NCBI GenBank assembly: GCA_910587955.1
Contig: CAJUNN010000007.1
Location: 1 to 64,000 of the forward strand
Direction of reading: 5' to 3'
DNA: 64,000 nucleotides
Origin: an uncultured Lachnospiraceae bacterium
GTDB taxonomy: Bacteria; Bacillota; Clostridia; Lachnospirales; Lachnospiraceae
Shown here: piece after piece, positions 9,429 to 18,758 of the stretch
Numbering within the stretch: position 1 is the stretch's first letter
How the letters are laid out: each line of letters starts with the position of its first letter
Notes under the pieces: generated by a model
The model's input: the letters and a program-made list of their open reading frames with translations, nothing else
Database searches by the model: none
What the model was told of the DNA's origin: nothing
Made by a program: the position numbers and the translations under genes

Positions 9429-11486
9429 TTACATCCACCCCAGCGCTTCTACCCCCAGATAAATCATCTCTTCCTGGGGTTCTTCCGGCTGAAGCAGGTT
9501 GTGAATCACCCGCTTCAGTTCATGATACGGAATCATGCAGGACGATACGCCTGTGGCTGTCATGGGGCATACATCAAAAAAACTGCCCTTCACAAGATTG
9601 AAATTTTCTTCATTCAGCTCTTCCATTCTCCGAAGCAGTGCTGCCCTTTTCTTTGGATCCTGCTCCTCCAAGAGTTCCAGATCTGCCAGCGCCATCCGGT
9701 AAATCACCGCATTCCGGCGATTGGCACATAAAAGCTTTTGGATATGGGCTATCTTGTACCTCTCTTCCCCGTCCCTGCGAAGCCTGGCAAGCAGTGCCTC
9801 CAGATCCGGAATCATTCTCTTTGTAACTGCCATGGCTTCTTCAATCCGCTTCTGATCTTGCCGCTCCACCTTATGGACTGCAAAGGGCAGACGCTGCGTA
9901 AAGAGGTTCAGCTGGCTTTCATGGATGGTCAGCATATGTTTCAGCACATACAAGACCTGTCCTCCGTCCCTGCCGTAGAGATGCTCACAGCAGGAGGCAT
10001 AAAACGCCTCTTCCTCCATCATTCCGCCCCAAGGGTAATTGGCATGCACCATAAGATGTAGGAAAAACCCGTACCATTCAAACAGAAACCCGTTGGAACC
10101 GCCCACGCCAAGTTCTGCCGCCTCCCGGTGCTGGCGCACATCCTCCTCAATATACTGCTGCAAAGGCTCCGATTCGCAGCGAAGGCCGTTGCTCCGGAAG
10201 GTGCGGATCAGGCGTCCGAAGCAGGCAGAAATCCCATTGGATTCCGTATCGCGTCCTACAATCCGTTCTGCCCCAAAAGCATCTATCCATTTCAGGAATT
10301 CACTCTTGGGAACGTAGAGTCCGGGAGACCAGAAAAACACCACATCCTCGGGAACTGCCTGTTTCATCCGCTCCATGTCCTCCTCCGATTTGATCAGGGG
10401 ATTCTGGCGGAACGCACGGATTCCTACCACACAATCCGGATTTTCCGATTTAATCAGATCGTAGGCCTCCCGGAACAGAGAGAAGCTTGCCCGGAACATT
10501 GCCTCGGACGGAGTCTCCCCATGTGCCAGATACGTTTTTCGGCACTCCTCACAGCTGCAGAACCAGGAAGCCTCCTCGCTCTCCTCAAAGTCAATGCCGT
10601 CAAAGCCAAGCCCTGCCACCCTGCGGATACAATCCTTCATATAACGCATATTTTCAGGCTTTGAAAAGCACATCCGGTCAAAGTCATTGATATAGGGACT
10701 GTTTTTTGGCAGCAGCATCCGTTTCTCTTTATGTACGCAGGGATATCCCCCCGAATAGCTGTTCAGCCCCATGTAAGCATACACCTTCACCTCCAGCGCA
10801 TGTGCTTCTGCGATGAGTTTCGACAGAAATTCATCCGCCAGATTGGGGTGTGTAAAATGTGTGGTGATGAAAGAATCCGTCTCCCCATTGTAAAGCCGTA
10901 CCTGCACATTCCGGAACTCTGACTCCGGATACCCCGGCATTGTAAATGGCCAATAACCGTAAATGCAGAGATTTAATTGATTGATTTTCAGATCCGCGCA
11001 CACATGCAGGTATTCCAGCCACTCTTCATATCCAAACAGCTGCATGTCAAAGCCGATGCGCCCGTAACCGGAATACCAGGTCAGGCAGTTGGATAAGCTC
11101 CGTTTCTCAATCAACGGCCAGTCCGTGATCTCGCACCGGCGGACCGCATATCCTTCTTCTTTCCTGACCAAAAGCTGTTTCAGCGTAGACAGTCCATGTC
11201 CCAATCCTTCTCTGGAAGCGCACTGCAGCTGCACGCTTTCTGACCCAATCTGCAGGCAGTACCCCTGCTGCAAAAATAATTTCTTTGAAGCCTCCGGGGA
11301 GACGGAATCAAATGGGGTAATCTCTACGGGGAAATCCTCCCCTGCCGCAAGCTTCGGCAAATTCCAAAGCTTGCGGCGCAAAAGTTCCTCCGCCCTGAAG
11401 CTTTCGCCTCCCACTATCCGCAGTCCCCGGATCTTCCTTGTCACTCCTTCCAGTTCACGAACTTGTTTTGGTTCCGGTATCAGCAT
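9429..11486 (-). CDS. GH20-like glycoside hydrolase (beta-N-acetylhexosaminidase type), cytoplasmic
   Basis: A 685-residue protein with an N-terminal zincin-like domain as in family 20 enzymes (about 1-120), then a TIM-barrel-like region. GFDGIDFEESEEASW at about residues 290-305 is in the position expected for the acidic catalytic pair, followed by a Cys cluster FCSCEECRK seen in several GH20/DUF4838-like proteins. It has no signal peptide, so it should act on imported sugar. It is the last gene of the operon with the ribose-type importer, 23 bp after the binding-protein gene. Substrate is unproven; an N-acetylhexosaminide or related oligosaccharide is the inference. Confidence 0.7.
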   Translation of the reverse strand: MLIPEPKQVRELEGVTRKIRGLRIVGGESFRAEELLRRKLWNLPKLAAGEDFPVEITPFDSVSPEASKKLFLQQGYCLQIGSESVQLQCASREGLGHGLSTLKQLLVRKEEGYAVRRCEITDWPLIEKRSLSNCLTWYSGYGRIGFDMQLFGYEEWLEYLHVCADLKINQLNLCIYGYWPFTMPGYPESEFRNVQVRLYNGETDSFITTHFTHPNLADEFLSKLIAEAHALEVKVYAYMGLNSYSGGYPCVHKEKRMLLPKNSPYINDFDRMCFSKPENMRYMKDCIRRVAGLGFDGIDFEESEEASWFCSCEECRKTYLAHGETPSEAMFRASFSLFREAYDLIKSENPDCVVGIRAFRQNPLIKSEEDMERMKQAVPEDVVFFWSPGLYVPKSEFLKWIDAFGAERIVGRDTESNGISACFGRLIRTFRSNGLRCESEPLQQYIEEDVRQHREAAELGVGGSNGFLFEWYGFFLHLMVHANYPWGGMMEEEAFYASCCEHLYGRDGGQVLYVLKHMLTIHESQLNLFTQRLPFAVHKVERQDQKRIEEAMAVTKRMIPDLEALLARLRRDGEERYKIAHIQKLLCANRRNAVIYRMALADLELLEEQDPKKRAALLRRMEELNEENFNLVKGSFFDVCPMTATGVSSCMIPYHELKRVIHNLLQPEEPQEEMIYLGVEALGWM

Positions 11487-11509
11487 ACAATCCCTCCTGT
11501 CAGCCCGGA

Positions 11510-12568
11510 TTAATTATAGTAATTTTTCAGCGCCTCCACCTGCGACGCCTTATCACTCATATATTCCGCTACATTCTCCCTGGTGACCAGCACCACATCC
11601 GGATTGTACGTATCCGTCTCAAAAGTCTCTCCCCCATACAGCGCAAGCCCCGCTTTCACAGCCTGGACTCCCATGGCAATGGGGTCCTGCACCACGGTAC
11701 TCTGCAGCGTGGAATTCGGATCCTGCAAAGCCTCATAAATAGCATCCGAATCGTCCACGCCGAACAGTGCTACGTCCTGCCTCTTTGCCGTGACAATGGC
11801 AGAATTGGCTCCTTCCACCTGTGTCTGGTTCGACGCAAAAATCACATCCAGGGTATCCTTTCCATAGACCTGTAAAATGTCATCCGTCAGCGTCATCATA
11901 TCCACGGCGCTGAAATCCGTGGGAAACTGCTCGTCAATAATCTCAATCCCGGGATATTCCGCAATTACCTCTTTAAAGCCTTCCGCACGGTCAATCATAC
12001 TGGTAGTGGTCTTGGAAGAGAGAATTGCTATCGTTCCCTTTTCCTCCCCGTACTTCTCTTTCAAATAAGCAACCGCATTTTCTCCCGAAGTCCGCCCTAT
12101 CTGTTTATTGTCCGATGCAATCCAGTAATCCACCCCCTCTTTTGTGCGGATGTCGCAGCTGACAATGGTAATTCCCTGGGCCTTAAGTTCCTGAAATGTT
12201 TTTACCATACTCGTGTCATCCGTTTCTTCTGTAATCAGAATTTTACACCCCATTGCCACCAGATCCTCAATCTGATCTACCATGACCGCCGCGTCGCCTC
12301 CGTGATAGAGCTCGTGGAACTCACATCCGGCCTCCTCCGCCGCCTTATGGGCCGCCGCACCCATATCCATAAAATAAGAAATCGTTGAGTAATTGGCAAA
12401 GCCTATGATTGGCTTGCTGTCTTCCGGCACAGCCGCTTCCTCCGTCCCAGCCTCTCCTTCCTGCTGCACATCCTGGGGCTTCTGAGCCGTTTCTTTCGCG
12501 CCGCAGCCGGCCAGCATAATACCCGCAAGCGCTGCCGCCAATACACAAATCCATGTCTTTCTTCCCAT
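11510..12568 (-). CDS. Sugar ABC transporter substrate-binding lipoprotein (RbsB type)
   Basis: A 352-residue periplasmic-binding-protein type 1 family member anchored as a lipoprotein: signal peptide with lipobox LAGC and lipidated Cys at residue 22. An acidic linker (about 30-50) is followed by PIIGFANYSTISYFMD, the start of the two-lobed fold. The sugar cannot be named from sequence. It lies 28 bp downstream of the permease gene and upstream of the GH20-like enzyme, so all four genes are likely one transcript. Confidence 0.92.
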   Translation of the reverse strand: MGRKTWICVLAAALAGIMLAGCGAKETAQKPQDVQQEGEAGTEEAAVPEDSKPIIGFANYSTISYFMDMGAAAHKAAEEAGCEFHELYHGGDAAVMVDQIEDLVAMGCKILITEETDDTSMVKTFQELKAQGITIVSCDIRTKEGVDYWIASDNKQIGRTSGENAVAYLKEKYGEEKGTIAILSSKTTTSMIDRAEGFKEVIAEYPGIEIIDEQFPTDFSAVDMMTLTDDILQVYGKDTLDVIFASNQTQVEGANSAIVTAKRQDVALFGVDDSDAIYEALQDPNSTLQSTVVQDPIAMGVQAVKAGLALYGGETFETDTYNPDVVLVTRENVAEYMSDKASQVEALKNYYN

Positions 12569-12596
12569 AAATACCTTTTCCTCCTTCTCGCAATTT

Positions 12597-13556
12597 TTAA
12601 ACCTTTTTCTTTGTATAAATCAGAGCTGCGACAATTAGAGCCACCGCTTTGACTACAAGCTGCCAGAACGAACTTACGCCGTTCAGATTGAGGGCATTTC
12701 CCAGAACCGTAATAAACATCGCCCCGATTACGGCTCCCAGAATGCTGCCCTGTCCTCCATAGAGGTTAATTCCCCCCAGGACCACGGAAGCTACCGCATC
12801 CATCTCCAGACCCTCGCCCATAGCGGGATCTCCCATATTCATCCGTGCCGCATAAATGACTCCCGCAATGGCGGCAAACATACTGCACATCACATAGGCC
12901 GCAATTTTCGTCCTCATCACCGAGATGCCTGCCAGGCGCGCCACCTCCTCATTGCCGCCTATGGCGTATAAATACTTGCCCAGGATGGTCTCATTCATGA
13001 CAAACACCACCACAGCTGTCAGGATAATCATAATAATAGCCGGCACCGGCACTGCCCCCCAGTAACCGCGTCCAATATTGGTAAAGCTGTCAGGCAGGCC
13101 GATAATCTGTGCTCCGTCGTTGTAAAGATAAGCAATTCCCCTGGCCGCATTCATGGTGGCCAGCGTCACAATCATGGCCGAAATATTAAATCTGGCAACA
13201 ATAACGCCGTTTAACACGCCAAACATAATTCCAAACAGCACTGCCAGCAAAACCGCTGCCAGGGCAGGCATATTCCAGAAAGAAACCGCGCCGGCCGCCA
13301 CCATGCCCGACAGGGCTACCAGAGCTCCCACCGACAGCTCGATGCCGGAAGTAATAATTACAACTCCCTCCCCCAGTGCCAGAATAATTACCGGACTTAC
13401 CTGGCGCAGGACATTTAAGGCATTTTGAACAGTCAGAAACTGGCTGCTCATCATGGACGCCGATAAAATCAGCAGAGCCAGCAGATACAAAATTCCGAAT
13501 TTCAGCAGATGACTGCTGAGAGAAAAATGCTTTTGTGAGTTTATTCTGATTTTCAT
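12597..13556 (-). CDS. Sugar ABC transporter permease (RbsC type)
   Basis: A 319-residue polytopic membrane protein with about eight to ten hydrophobic helices and the family-typical block GIELSVGALVALSGMVAAG near the first third and GGINLYGGQGSILGAVIGA near the end, as in RbsC/BPD_transp_2 permeases. Only one permease gene is present, as in ribose-type importers that work as homodimers. It starts 4 bp after the ATPase gene. Confidence 0.93.
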   Translation of the reverse strand: MKIRINSQKHFSLSSHLLKFGILYLLALLILSASMMSSQFLTVQNALNVLRQVSPVIILALGEGVVIITSGIELSVGALVALSGMVAAGAVSFWNMPALAAVLLAVLFGIMFGVLNGVIVARFNISAMIVTLATMNAARGIAYLYNDGAQIIGLPDSFTNIGRGYWGAVPVPAIIMIILTAVVVFVMNETILGKYLYAIGGNEEVARLAGISVMRTKIAAYVMCSMFAAIAGVIYAARMNMGDPAMGEGLEMDAVASVVLGGINLYGGQGSILGAVIGAMFITVLGNALNLNGVSSFWQLVVKAVALIVAALIYTKKKV

Positions 13557-13560
13557 ATAT

Positions 13561-15090
13561 TCACGCTCCTAACGTAGCCAGTTTCATAATCCGCTCTTCC
13601 GACACTGCCTCCCCCGGTTCCTTTGAGATTTCTCCTGTTATCTCCCCGTTTTTCATAACCAGAATCCGATCCGAAAGCGAGAAGAGCTCAGGCATTTCCG
13701 ATGAGATTACCAGAACCGCCATTCCCTGGTCCCGCAAATCCCGGATCAACTGATGAATCTCCGACTTTGACCCCACATCAATGCCCCGGGTAGGCTCGTC
13801 CAGAATCAGCAGTCTGGGCTTCGATGCCAGCCATTTGGCCAAAACCACCTTCTGCTGGTTGCCGCCGGAAAGGGTTTCCACCCAAGCCTGATCCCCGGAA
13901 GCCTTGATGGCCAGCTGTTCCATATAGCTTTCTGCCATTCCTTTTAGTTTTCTGCCATTGATAATCCCCCACTTGCTGATCTGGCCGTATATGGGCATTC
14001 CAATATTATTTTTAATGGACATAGACAGACACACGCCCTCATGCCTCCGATCTTCCGTCACCCAGGCGACCCCCTCTGCAATCATCCGTTTGGGCGATAA
14101 TTTTCCGATCCTTCTGCCGCTTACCAGGACACTTCCCTCCTGCATAGCCCGCAGGCCGTGAATCGCCTTGATCATCTCGGTCCTTCCGGATCCAATCAGG
14201 CCAAATACTCCCACAATTTCCCCGGCATAAACTTTTAAATTCAGATTATTCACGGTAACCTCTCCGTACTGCCTGCTCCTAAGATCCCGGATTTCCAGAA
14301 TTAGTTCCCGCTTCCCCTCAAACCTGGAGGCCGTGTACGCATCGTGAATATCCCGCCCAACCATATAATTTACCATGTCCTCTACAGTCACTTGCTCTAT
14401 AGGCTCTCTTCTGACCATATTCCCGTCACGCAGGACGGCGATGCTGTCGCAAAGCTCCTGAATTTCATCCAGTTTATGGGAAATAAAAACAATGCCCGTC
14501 CCCTGTTTCTTCAATTCCGGCAGAATGCGTCTTAGACAGCCCATTTCGTGTTCTGTCAAAGAGGAAGTGGGCTCGTCCAGAATCAAAACCTCCAGCGGAC
14601 CTATCAGACTTTTGCAAATTTCCACCAGCTGCTTCTGGGCGGCAGACAGTTCTGCCACCTTCCGGTCTGCCCGGATATCAATCCCAAACTGTGCCAGCAG
14701 CTTCTGCGCCTCCTGGCAGCACGCCTGCCTTCGTATTATTCCCGTCCCCCTGCGCAGCTCCTTCCCCAGGAACATATTTTCTGCCACAGTCATTTCCGGC
14801 AGAAGAGACAATTCCTGATGCACAATCTGTATCCCCAGACGCTGGGCCAGAGCCGGAGTCAGACGGGAGTATTCCCTGCCATTCAAAACGACAGTTCCCG
14901 TATCCGGCTGGAGTGCCCCGGACATGATGTTCATCAAGGTAGACTTTCCCGCACCGTTTTCCCCAATAAGTCCCAGGATTTCCCCCCTGTCAAGGGACAG
15001 GCTCACATGGTCCAGCGCTGCGGTCCCTCCAAACCGTTTGCTGATATTGCGAAGCTCTGCTGCTGCCTGTCTTTTTGCTGCCTCCGCCAT
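13561..15090 (-). CDS. Sugar ABC transporter ATPase with two nucleotide-binding domains (RbsA/MglA type)
   Basis: A 509-residue fusion of two ABC ATPase domains. Domain 1 has a full Walker [10 protein letters not shown] (43-51), signature LSAAQKQ and Walker [12 protein letters not shown]. Domain 2 has the altered Walker [10 protein letters not shown] normal for this family, signature LSGGNQQK and [13 protein letters not shown]. It powers the sugar importer encoded downstream. It is the first gene of the leftward operon, with a strong GAGGAGGTG ribosome site, and faces the regulatory operon across a 201-bp divergent region. Confidence 0.95.
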   Translation of the reverse strand: MAEAAKRQAAAELRNISKRFGGTAALDHVSLSLDRGEILGLIGENGAGKSTLMNIMSGALQPDTGTVVLNGREYSRLTPALAQRLGIQIVHQELSLLPEMTVAENMFLGKELRRGTGIIRRQACCQEAQKLLAQFGIDIRADRKVAELSAAQKQLVEICKSLIGPLEVLILDEPTSSLTEHEMGCLRRILPELKKQGTGIVFISHKLDEIQELCDSIAVLRDGNMVRREPIEQVTVEDMVNYMVGRDIHDAYTASRFEGKRELILEIRDLRSRQYGEVTVNNLNLKVYAGEIVGVFGLIGSGRTEMIKAIHGLRAMQEGSVLVSGRRIGKLSPKRMIAEGVAWVTEDRRHEGVCLSMSIKNNIGMPIYGQISKWGIINGRKLKGMAESYMEQLAIKASGDQAWVETLSGGNQQKVVLAKWLASKPRLLILDEPTRGIDVGSKSEIHQLIRDLRDQGMAVLVISSEMPELFSLSDRILVMKNGEITGEISKEPGEAVSEERIMKLATLGA

Positions 15091-15130
15091 CTTGTGTCAC
15101 CTCCTCGCTTGAAATTCTGCTGTTACTATC

Positions 15131-15159
15131 ATCTTAGAGAACCCTTCTCTTGATTACAA
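15131..15159 (-). promoter_or_regulatory. Promoter and palindromic operator of the importer operon
   Basis: On the minus strand, TTGTAA (complement of 15154-15159), 17 bp, TAAGAT (complement of 15131-15136). A palindrome AGAGAACCCTTCTCT fills most of the spacer (15136-15150), an ideal place for a repressor or activator to block or remodel the promoter. Confidence 0.55.
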
Positions 15160-15211
15160 CTGACCAAATTCTCGATTTTGTGTGTGAATTCTAGGGATTA
15201 CTGTCTGAAAA

Positions 15212-15240
15212 TTGACACCTCCTATCCCTTATGGTATAAA
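15212..15240 (+). promoter_or_regulatory. Promoter of the regulatory operon (degenerate ATPase, YesN, YesM)
   Basis: TTGACA (15212-15217), 17-bp spacer, TATAAA (15235-15240). Transcription should start near 15247, which rules out the upstream in-frame ATG at 15178 and supports the TTG start at 15292. AGGGAT (15193-15198) and ATCCCT (15224-15229) flank the -35 as an inverted pair. Confidence 0.8.
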
Positions 15241-15291
15241 TATATTATATTTTATCTGACTTTTTGCACTTTATTTAGACAGGAGAATGTT

Positions 15292-16008
15292 TTGATAGAA
15301 GTACTTCGATTGGACCATGTGCGGATAAAAGATTCCCATGGGAACGTGTTGGAAAACTTTGATTTCAGCATAAATGAAGGAGAAGTGCATGGAATTATTG
15401 GGGATTACGGTATCGCCCACTCTCTTTTGAGCCTGCTCTGTGCCGGCACCCTTTTGCCCGACAGCGGAGAAATCTATTTCTATGACCAGCCGCTCCCCTG
15501 TCTGTCTTATACAGAATCGCGTCAGAAGGGGATTTTCCTGATTTCAGAAGGAAAGAATCTTCAGGGCCATATGACTGCCCTGGAAAATATTTATTTGATT
15601 GCCCGCCGGAAATTCGGATGGAAATTCTGCAGGCACCAAATCGCCTCCATGGCCCAGGAATATCTGGACTTTTTTAATACCTCCCTTTCCCTCCAAGAAC
15701 GGGCCGAAAATTTCTCGCCTCTGCAGAGCTGCATCGTCTCCATGACAGGAGCCCTGATTGCCGGCGCAAAATTGTTTATTTTGGATGAAGTTACCTCTTC
15801 CATGAATGAACAAGACGCCGTTGCCTTCCAGCACATCCTGTCATGTCTGAAATACAAAGGACTGACCGTCATCTGCATGGTGCACCGCATTGAAGAGCTA
15901 GTGCGTTACACGGATCGGGCAACTCTGGTCAAAAACGGCTCCACGGTCCGGTGCATTGATAAAAATGACTATTCTTATGATAAAATGCTGGCCATGCTTT
16001 TAATCTGA
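15292..16008 (+). CDS. Degenerate single-domain ABC ATPase lacking the Walker A lysine
   Basis: A 238-residue protein related to the first half of RbsA-type ATPases. The phosphate-binding loop reads GDYGIAHS (37-44) instead of GENGAGKS, so the key Lys is missing; the signature region reads FSPLQ (141-145). Walker B LFILDE (161-166) and the H-loop His (198, MVHRIEE) remain. It is unlikely to be a normal ATPase. The TTG start is chosen because AGGAG lies just upstream and the promoter overlaps any longer form. It leads the operon with the response regulator and kinase genes, which suggests a regulatory role, perhaps docking on the importer to report sugar flux. That role is inference. Confidence 0.75.
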   Translation: MIEVLRLDHVRIKDSHGNVLENFDFSINEGEVHGIIGDYGIAHSLLSLLCAGTLLPDSGEIYFYDQPLPCLSYTESRQKGIFLISEGKNLQGHMTALENIYLIARRKFGWKFCRHQIASMAQEYLDFFNTSLSLQERAENFSPLQSCIVSMTGALIAGAKLFILDEVTSSMNEQDAVAFQHILSCLKYKGLTVICMVHRIEELVRYTDRATLVKNGSTVRCIDKNDYSYDKMLAMLLI

Positions 16009-16022
16009 CAGGGGGAATGGCA

Positions 16023-17606
16023 ATGTATAAAGTTTTAATTGCAGACGATGAATTTTGGGTGGCAGCCCTAATTCGTAACAGCATTGATTGGGACACAATG
16101 GGCCTGGAATTAATCGGCGAGGCTTCCGACGGGGAGGAAGCTTGTGAAAAGATCCTGTCCCTCCACCCGGATATCGTAATTACCGACATCCGTATGCCCG
16201 GCCTGAACGGCATTGAATTGATGGAAAAGATCCGCCTGATGCGCCTAAAGGTAGAATTTATTATTTTGAGCGGCTTTGACAGCTTCGCCTACGCCCAGGC
16301 CGCCGTCAAGTACAACGCCGTCAGCTTCGTTTTGAAACCACTGGATGAAGAGGAGCTGCGCCAGGCGTTGCTGACTGCCGTTGAACGCCTTCACAGCATA
16401 CATGTTTTTCAGGAAACTACCGCCCAAGCCCAGAGCCAGCTGGAGGAGCTTCGGAACGCATTCTTTTTCCGGACCATCAAAGCGGAAAGCGAAGACTCCT
16501 TTTCCGCTTCCCTGGAAACTATAAATCAAAAATACAGCTGCCATTTCCAGGAAGGCCACTTCTTTGTTATCACCGCACAGCTGGAGCGCATCCCGGATCC
16601 GGCCCTGTGCCGCAAAGCGGCAGAACGCTCTCTGGCACTCCTCCGGGCTTCTGCCCTGGACGCCTATTTCCTAAGTGAAGAGCGCCGCTTTATCTGTATT
16701 GTCAATGCTTCCTTCTCCCCGCTGGAAGATTACAGGAAGCTGGCCGCTCTTCTCTTTCAATGCCAGGAAAGCCTCTGCCGGCAGGCAGACATTCCCGTCT
16801 CTGCTGCCCTCGGCACCATAGAAACCGGCTGGCCGCGTCTGTACCGCTCCTATGCCGTTTCCTGCCGCCTGCTCCGCAGCCGCGTTACGGACGGATTCGG
16901 ACGTCTGTATCTATGGGACAGCCAGCGGAATGCCTCCGATAATCCACATGTCCATCTTCCGATTAGCCGGGAACTGCACCTCTCTACGCTGATCGAAACT
17001 TTTGAGACGGAAGAACTGGAAGGCAGCTTAAAAAATATTCTTGATCAAGTTATCCAGGTGTCTCCCGGAAGCGATCTTTTATTTCTTGTGCTGGAGGAAC
17101 TTATCAAAATATACCGGCAGACCGTAAACCAGATGCACATCGGGGATCTGACCGGCCTTATGACCCAGCAGCAATACTTGGCCTGTCTGGAACAGTGCGA
17201 TTCCCTCCCGCAGCTGAAGCAGCTTTTGTGCCGGCTCTTTGTTCATCCTCTGGAGCGCTACCGGCAGGAGCAGTCATGCAGTGAAACCAATATCTCCTCC
17301 CAGATAAAACTATATATTTCCAAGCACTACCAGGAAAATATCCGGCTGATTGACATTGCAGATCATCTCTACCGGAATCCTTCTTATATCGGCTACATTT
17401 TCAAGCGGGACATGGGAATCAGCTTTTCCGAATACCTGGCCGCCTACCGGATTAATATCGCCAAAGCTTATCTTCTGGATACACGGCTGACCATCTCAAA
17501 TGTGGCAGAGGCTGTGGGCTTCGGGGATACGCATCATTTCAGCAAAACTTTTAAAAAACTAGTCGGCATGACTCCCGCCGCATACCGGAAAAAATCTGTC
17601 CGGTGA
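16023..17606 (+). CDS. Response regulator with AraC-type DNA-binding domain (YesN type)
   Basis: A 527-residue regulator. The receiver domain (about 1-120) has the acidic pocket ADDE (7-10), phospho-acceptor Asp55 in VITDIRMPG and Lys105 in FVLKPLD. A variable middle region follows, and two AraC-type helix-turn-helix motifs lie in the last about 100 residues (IDIADHLYRNPSYIGYIFK and ISNVAEAVGFGDTHHFSKTF). The ATG at 16023 is preferred over one at 16017 because GGGGG is properly spaced. It is probably phosphorylated by the kinase encoded next and controls the divergent importer operon. Confidence 0.93.
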   Translation: MYKVLIADDEFWVAALIRNSIDWDTMGLELIGEASDGEEACEKILSLHPDIVITDIRMPGLNGIELMEKIRLMRLKVEFIILSGFDSFAYAQAAVKYNAVSFVLKPLDEEELRQALLTAVERLHSIHVFQETTAQAQSQLEELRNAFFFRTIKAESEDSFSASLETINQKYSCHFQEGHFFVITAQLERIPDPALCRKAAERSLALLRASALDAYFLSEERRFICIVNASFSPLEDYRKLAALLFQCQESLCRQADIPVSAALGTIETGWPRLYRSYAVSCRLLRSRVTDGFGRLYLWDSQRNASDNPHVHLPISRELHLSTLIETFETEELEGSLKNILDQVIQVSPGSDLLFLVLEELIKIYRQTVNQMHIGDLTGLMTQQQYLACLEQCDSLPQLKQLLCRLFVHPLERYRQEQSCSETNISSQIKLYISKHYQENIRLIDIADHLYRNPSYIGYIFKRDMGISFSEYLAAYRINIAKAYLLDTRLTISNVAEAVGFGDTHHFSKTFKKLVGMTPAAYRKKSVR

Positions 17607-17616
17607 AAGGCAGACC

Positions 17617-18708
17617 ATGAAAAAACATTCCTCTCACATACCTGAAAATTTACAACTCAACAGTGTTCTGCTGCTTGTCCTCCTTCTGGCTCTCATATCC
17701 GGCTCGGCCGGGCTTTTGCTCTATGCCGTACTCTGTCCGGAAGCAAGACCGGAAGGCCTTCCTCTCTTTCCCATCCTCTTCCTGCTCTGCGCCTTCGATA
17801 TCCTTGTGATCTTTGTGTATATTTTCATGGTATATCTTCCTGTGCGCCGTCTGACACAGGCCCTTGCACAGGTGATGGAGGGAAATTTCGACGATCTGCT
17901 GGAAGAAACAGGTGCAGGGGATTTGTCTGCAGCTTCCCGTAATTTTAACCGCTTTCTCATTTCCGTGCGGCAGATGATACACAACGAATATAATATCAAA
18001 CTGCTTAAAAAGCATGCGGAACTCAATGCGCTGCAGAGCCAGATTAATCCTCATTTTCTCTACAATACCATCGATTCCATCCGCGGGCAGGCCCTCTTAG
18101 ACGGCTCCTATGATATTGCCGGCATAGCCAAGGCTCTGGCTTCTATTTTCCGCTACTGCATTGATACCCCCTCTAATATGGTCACGGTCCGGGAAGAACT
18201 GCAGCACGTCTCTAACTATTTTTCCATCCAGCAATACCGTTTCCGGGAGCGTTTCTCTCTGGATATCCAGATAGAAACCTGCGTTCCCGATATTCAAAGC
18301 TATTACCTTCCCCGTTTGACCTTGCAGCCTTTGGTGGAAAATTCCATCGGCCACGGCCTGGAAGCAAAGCCGGGGCCCGGCTCCGTGAAAATCAAGCTCC
18401 GCACCACCCAGAGCCGCCTGATTATTTCCATTGATGACGACGGCGTCGGCATCCCCGCTCCCCAGCTCGCTCAAATTAACAAGGCCCTGCTGCAAGGAGA
18501 GAGGAAACTCCCGGAAACCTCTCCGGAAAAGCAGCCGGGCAACCGCTTTGCCCTGCTGAACGTGAATGAACGCATCCGCATTACCTTCGGAGAAATCTAC
18601 GGCGTCCGTCTCTACAGCACCTACGGGGTAGGCACACAATGCGAGGTCATACTTCCCATTATCACGGAACTGCCCCGGCAATCCGCAAAAGAAAAAAGCT
18701 CCGGGTAA
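17617..18708 (+). CDS. Sensor histidine kinase (YesM type) with minimal external region
   Basis: A 363-residue membrane kinase. Two hydrophobic helices (about 17-39 and 51-74) are separated by only about 11 residues, so there is no extracytoplasmic sensor domain, unlike usual YesM proteins, which carry a large one. A HAMP-like linker follows (75-125), then the His_kinase block with His146 in INPHFLYNTIDSIR, and an ATPase domain with LVENSIGHGLE and DDDGVGIPAP. It starts 10 bp after the regulator gene. The missing sensor suggests that the signal comes from a partner protein, for example the importer or the degenerate ATPase. Confidence 0.93.
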   Translation: MKKHSSHIPENLQLNSVLLLVLLLALISGSAGLLLYAVLCPEARPEGLPLFPILFLLCAFDILVIFVYIFMVYLPVRRLTQALAQVMEGNFDDLLEETGAGDLSAASRNFNRFLISVRQMIHNEYNIKLLKKHAELNALQSQINPHFLYNTIDSIRGQALLDGSYDIAGIAKALASIFRYCIDTPSNMVTVREELQHVSNYFSIQQYRFRERFSLDIQIETCVPDIQSYYLPRLTLQPLVENSIGHGLEAKPGPGSVKIKLRTTQSRLIISIDDDGVGIPAPQLAQINKALLQGERKLPETSPEKQPGNRFALLNVNERIRITFGEIYGVRLYSTYGVGTQCEVILPIITELPRQSAKEKSSG

Positions 18709-18731
18709 CAATAATCATTACCCGGAGCTTT
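18695..18731. terminator. Bidirectional terminator between kinase and lpdA
   Basis: AAAGCTCCGGGTAA (18695-18708) pairs perfectly with TTACCCGGAGCTTT (18718-18731). The kinase stop codon lies in the stem. The longer U-run is on the minus strand, so it is strongest as the end of the rpoBC-lpdA transcript. Confidence 0.88.
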
Positions 18732-18758
18732 ATGCTCTATTTTTAATTTCTCATAGTT

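Noticed and set aside
15178..15291. Longer N-terminus for the degenerate ATPase starting at 15178
   Set aside because: A near-consensus promoter lies inside this stretch, and a TTG start with AGGAG at 15292 begins where homology to RbsA begins.
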